Source: Vicia villosa (Eukaryota; Streptophyta; Magnoliopsida; Fabales; Fabaceae). Taken from it: 64,000 nucleotides of DNA. This document shows positions 60,610-64,000 of this stretch, piece by piece; positions within the stretch are counted from its first letter, which is position 1; the number at the start of each line of letters is the position of its first letter. Where the stretch lies: positions 69,821,156-69,885,155 of the forward strand of contig NC_081185.1 of the NCBI RefSeq assembly GCF_029867415.1. Direction: 5' to 3'. The translations under genes were made by a program, and so were the position numbers. The notes beneath the pieces are model-generated. The model saw only the letters and a program-made list of their open reading frames with translations, made no database searches and was not told the origin of the DNA.

Positions 60610-63600
60610 TCACATAGGAATTTGTAATGCTTTTAGGGATTCGAGCAATGCAAATGGCGCAATGTTCAAGATAAGAGTACGTCTTGCTTATCCCTCGTGC
60701 GGGAGCCCCAAGCAACTTCCACACATGTACAAGAGATGATTACCAACTTAGCTTCGATATCCAAACCATCTGGAGTGAGTAAGTGACCCTTGCAGTTTTC
60801 TTTTTGACATCAGGCACAAACCAACAATATCTAAATCATCAGAGTCACGACTTTTTATGGCTTCCAAACATATCTCCAAGAGGTGAACCTTTTGTCAATT
60901 TCAATACTCGGAAACTTGAAGACTTCAGTGATGTGAATTCTCCTTACTAAGAACAAGAATCTCAACATCATTTCAAACATTATGATTCATAAGACCTTCT
61001 CTTGAGGTGAGATTAACATTGCATTTGGCCTCTGAGGAACTTGTCTCAATTCTTCTTGTCAAAGAGAAAAGGCTTGAATGACCTCCATACACTTGATTCA
61101 TGTCAGTCCCCATTTCTGTTCTCATCTCGGTCAAAACCCCACGGAGTTGTTCCAATGTCAAGTTTTGAGCACGTAGCGGCGAGAAGCCAATTGTCTTGTT
61201 GATGTCAAAGTCTGAGTAGAAAAGGCCCCCACAAGCTTCTGGTAGAACCATGAAATGCATGATAGTATGAATGCATGTTTCATTTATGAGAGATCCTAAA
61301 GTCTTTTCACACACTTTGTTTTTCTTTTTTGGAATCAAAGCTTCTCTTTTTTTTTTGTATAGAATATCTTTTCTTTTCTTTTTCGCTTTTCTATTTCCTT
61401 TTTCTTTTTCTCCTTCCTTTTTTTTTTGGAAATAGACTTTAGGATCTTTCATAAATGAAGTGGACAAAACAATGATGTTATGCAATGCAAGAGCATGGGA
61501 TCAAGGTCCATATAATCTTAGTAACCACCGTACAATCCTCTGAATAACTGATACAGGTCAAATGTCACAGGATCAAAGGTCCGACACCTTTTTGAATACC
61601 AGGAAAACCAATAGTCACCAACAGAACAGAATAGTCACCAACATAACAGAATAGTCACCAACGGTACCTGTCATGTATATCCCACCCCACTCACAGGTGT
61701 AGTCTAGGTCAAGGTAGGTCAATGGCTTCCAGCGTTATCAGTTCTCCTGAAACACCATCATTGTCGCAAATACATGCCAACAACGGTATCTCATTTGAAC
61801 CTCGACTGGTCGTGGGTCTCATGATCGCGATCAACAGAACCTGACATTCTGTTGGCGTCATGACTATCCACTCTGTCCTAGGTATCCTATGTGTCACTCT
61901 GGTCTGGGTATTGGGCCTTTTACCTCATAGAACATCCCACCCAACCTGCAAACAGAGAAAATATGTGGTCCCCACGGGGACCCATAATATAGTCCAGATG
62001 CATGCGGAAAATAAACATGATATGCAAGCGGGAAAGTAAACAGGACATGCGAAACATAAAATAAATACATAAAATAAATAAATGCACGCATAGACAAAAC
62101 ATAGCACACCCAGTAAATAAACAAACAAACGGATAGGCTAGGATCGACTCACTAAGGATGGACCAGCAACAGGTCTAGCAACATCCCCAGCAGAGTCGCC
62201 AGCTGTCGCACGCTCGCGAAAAATGAACAGAGTTGCCACCAATATATTTATCCCAAAGAGGGAAAGGAATATCAGAAAACCTAGAATAAAGAACGAGGTC
62301 TTGCGACCAGAGAATCAAGGTACGGGAGTCGGTTATGCGAGGGGAAGGTGCTAGCACCCCTCACGCCCATCGTACTCGATGGTATCCACCTATGTTTGTT
62401 TCTATCTAAAGGGTGTATAACTATGTCTATGTCTAAATGCGAAATGAATGCAAAATGTAGGGAAAATAAAGAATTGTACTCGCACGGGCCCTACCCCGCT
62501 GCCTACGTATCCTTTTTCAGGAATCAGAGTTACCGTAGCTCGGCTAAAGATTTTCTGTTTGTTTTTGTGTTTTTTATTGGGCGGAGTCAACGTTCACGTT
62601 CTTGCATAAGGGACGACCTACGATGCGTACGAACGGAAATGACATTGCCCTTAGGTGCCAACGAGGCAAAAGAAAAAGAAATGCTTGGTTTGTGTCTTTT
62701 AGGATAGATGAGTGGTGAACAGTTCCCAATACCGGGCCACTCACCACTTTCTCTACTTTGCTTTAGTCTGAACCATTGTTAGGTGTTTTAAAGTGTTTTT
62801 GGTTGTGTATTTTTTAAGGGGAATTTGTTTGCGAGTCGAATCACATAAAAATGTATAATGATCGAGAAGCAGATTAGGGAATGAATCCCACTCACTTCCA
62901 TCCAATTATGTAATGTTTGAGAAACAGATTAGAGAATGAATCTCACTCATTTCTCTCCCATTAATTAATGTTTGAGAAACAGATTAGGGAATGAATCCCA
63001 CTCGTTTCTCTCCCATTAAGTAGTGACCGAGGAACAGATTAGGGAATGAATCCCACTTGCTTCTATGCCACTAAGCGATTGAGAAATAGATTAGGGAATG
63101 AATCCCACTCATTTCTCAATCACTTTCTTAATGTGATTCGCATCTTCCTTTTATTAATGTTTTAAAGAGTTGAAAAGAAAAAGAATGCAAAAGGGAACTA
63201 GACCTAACATTCTAATCTATGTCATCTAATCTATAATTGGCCCTAAGGTTGAGGATAACTATCCTATTTCAATTCCCCTTAACAAAGAAGGAAGAGTCTA
63301 AGGGAACATGGCAAGCAATAGCAAGATGTAATCAAAATCAAAGTAAGAAATGAGAGGCTAAGCATGGAAACGAGAGAAAGAAGCCCCAAGTCAGTAGCAA
63401 AACAAGGGATTGAACGTCTCAAATCAAATACAAAAGCACCACGGTATCACCCAAAAATATCCACAAGAAGTTACCAAAGTATCGCATGCATCGTTACTTA
63501 CCAATTAGCGGGCAAACATCAATTAATCAAAACAAAAACAAGTGAACACAATGAGCTAGGCCTCAAGTCAGTAGCAAACTCAGTTGTCTAATTCTAATAT

Positions 63601-64000
63601 CCTATGTCAATCTATGTTAGTCAATTAGCATGAAACAATACAAAACTCTAACCAAAACTAGACAACACTAGGTTAATACTAGCTAAACGGTTTCAGGTTG
63701 CGAATGAAGTTAGAGACATGCAATCAAATGGTACAAGTCAGTAGCAAATAGCCTATACTAGATGCCTAGACAATCACAAAGTCATGCCAAGAAGTTCCAC
63801 ACAAAATTACGGGTCATTTGTACAAGTTACGGTGCAATCGTCAACCAAAAACAAGTTATTTACATGTGCGAAAGAAAAATCGAGTAAAATGGGAAAACAT
63901 GATTTAAAATTTTCAATTCCGGGTCTTAGGACCTCTAAACATCCCTAATTATATGTACAAAAAGGAACCAACATTATTGCATGAATACATTTCAATTTGA
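60610..64000 (-). repeat. Tandem unit C, cut by the right edge
   Basis: Leader 60610-62183, primer binding site 62184-62201 and the first 1.8 kb of LTR 3 (from 62204). The array continues beyond the window; its total copy number and the far junction are unknown. Confidence 0.92.

Overview
The window is eukaryotic plant nuclear DNA that is almost entirely repeats and contains no intact host gene. The dominant elements have the architecture of Ogre elements (Ty3/gypsy, Tat lineage): very long LTRs, a Gag-protease frame separated from the polymerase frame by an intron-like segment, two consecutive RNase H domains, and tandem repeats just inside the 3' LTR. Ogre elements of this size are best known from legumes of the tribe Fabeae (pea, vetch, Lathyrus, lentil), so a large-genome legume is the most likely source. 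That is an inference; no species-specific marker was found.

Bases 1-24,553 are an older, AT-rich mosaic. A Ty1/copia element with an open Gag-protease frame runs off the left edge on the minus strand. Inward of it lie an old Tat-type LTR end, a Stowaway-like MITE, LINE remnants (near 4.0, 8.7-9.95, 13.7-16.8, 20.9-21.3 and 23.8-24.55 kb), a 2.8-kb solo LTR (17,062-19,853), possible CACTA-type ends and a decayed copia Gag. Three scraps of host genes can be read: a mitogen-activated protein kinase exon (4,877-4,985) and two related pieces of the gene for ribosomal protein S8 (7,773-7,884 and 20,796-21,395). The second S8 piece was hit twice by LINE tails with overlapping target-site duplications.

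Bases 24,554-36,341 are the 3' part of an Ogre element on the minus strand, inserted into a LINE. It holds a 4.5-kb 3' LTR, a polypurine tract, a 43-bp minisatellite, a complete 1,156-codon reverse transcriptase/RNase H/integrase frame, an intron-like gap whose removal would join the frames, and a Gag-protease frame that has lost its N-terminal Gag half. The LTR carries a nested 1.57-kb block of head-to-head and tail-to-tail tRNA-derived SINE-like modules. Two of its perfectly centred palindromes are exactly 388 bp, and the block is bounded by a CATAG direct repeat.

From 36,342 to the right edge is a tandem array of a ~12-kb unit: 12,268 bp, 12,000 bp, and a third copy cut off by the window. 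Each unit is an LTR of ~5.18 kb, an internal region without gag or pol, and a 44-bp minisatellite of 40-46 copies; neighbouring units share LTRs. The array belongs to a different, non-autonomous Ogre-like family and is joined to the autonomous element inside its gag gene. The autonomous element could have supplied enzymes in trans when complete. The present array looks like the product of recombination between LTRs.
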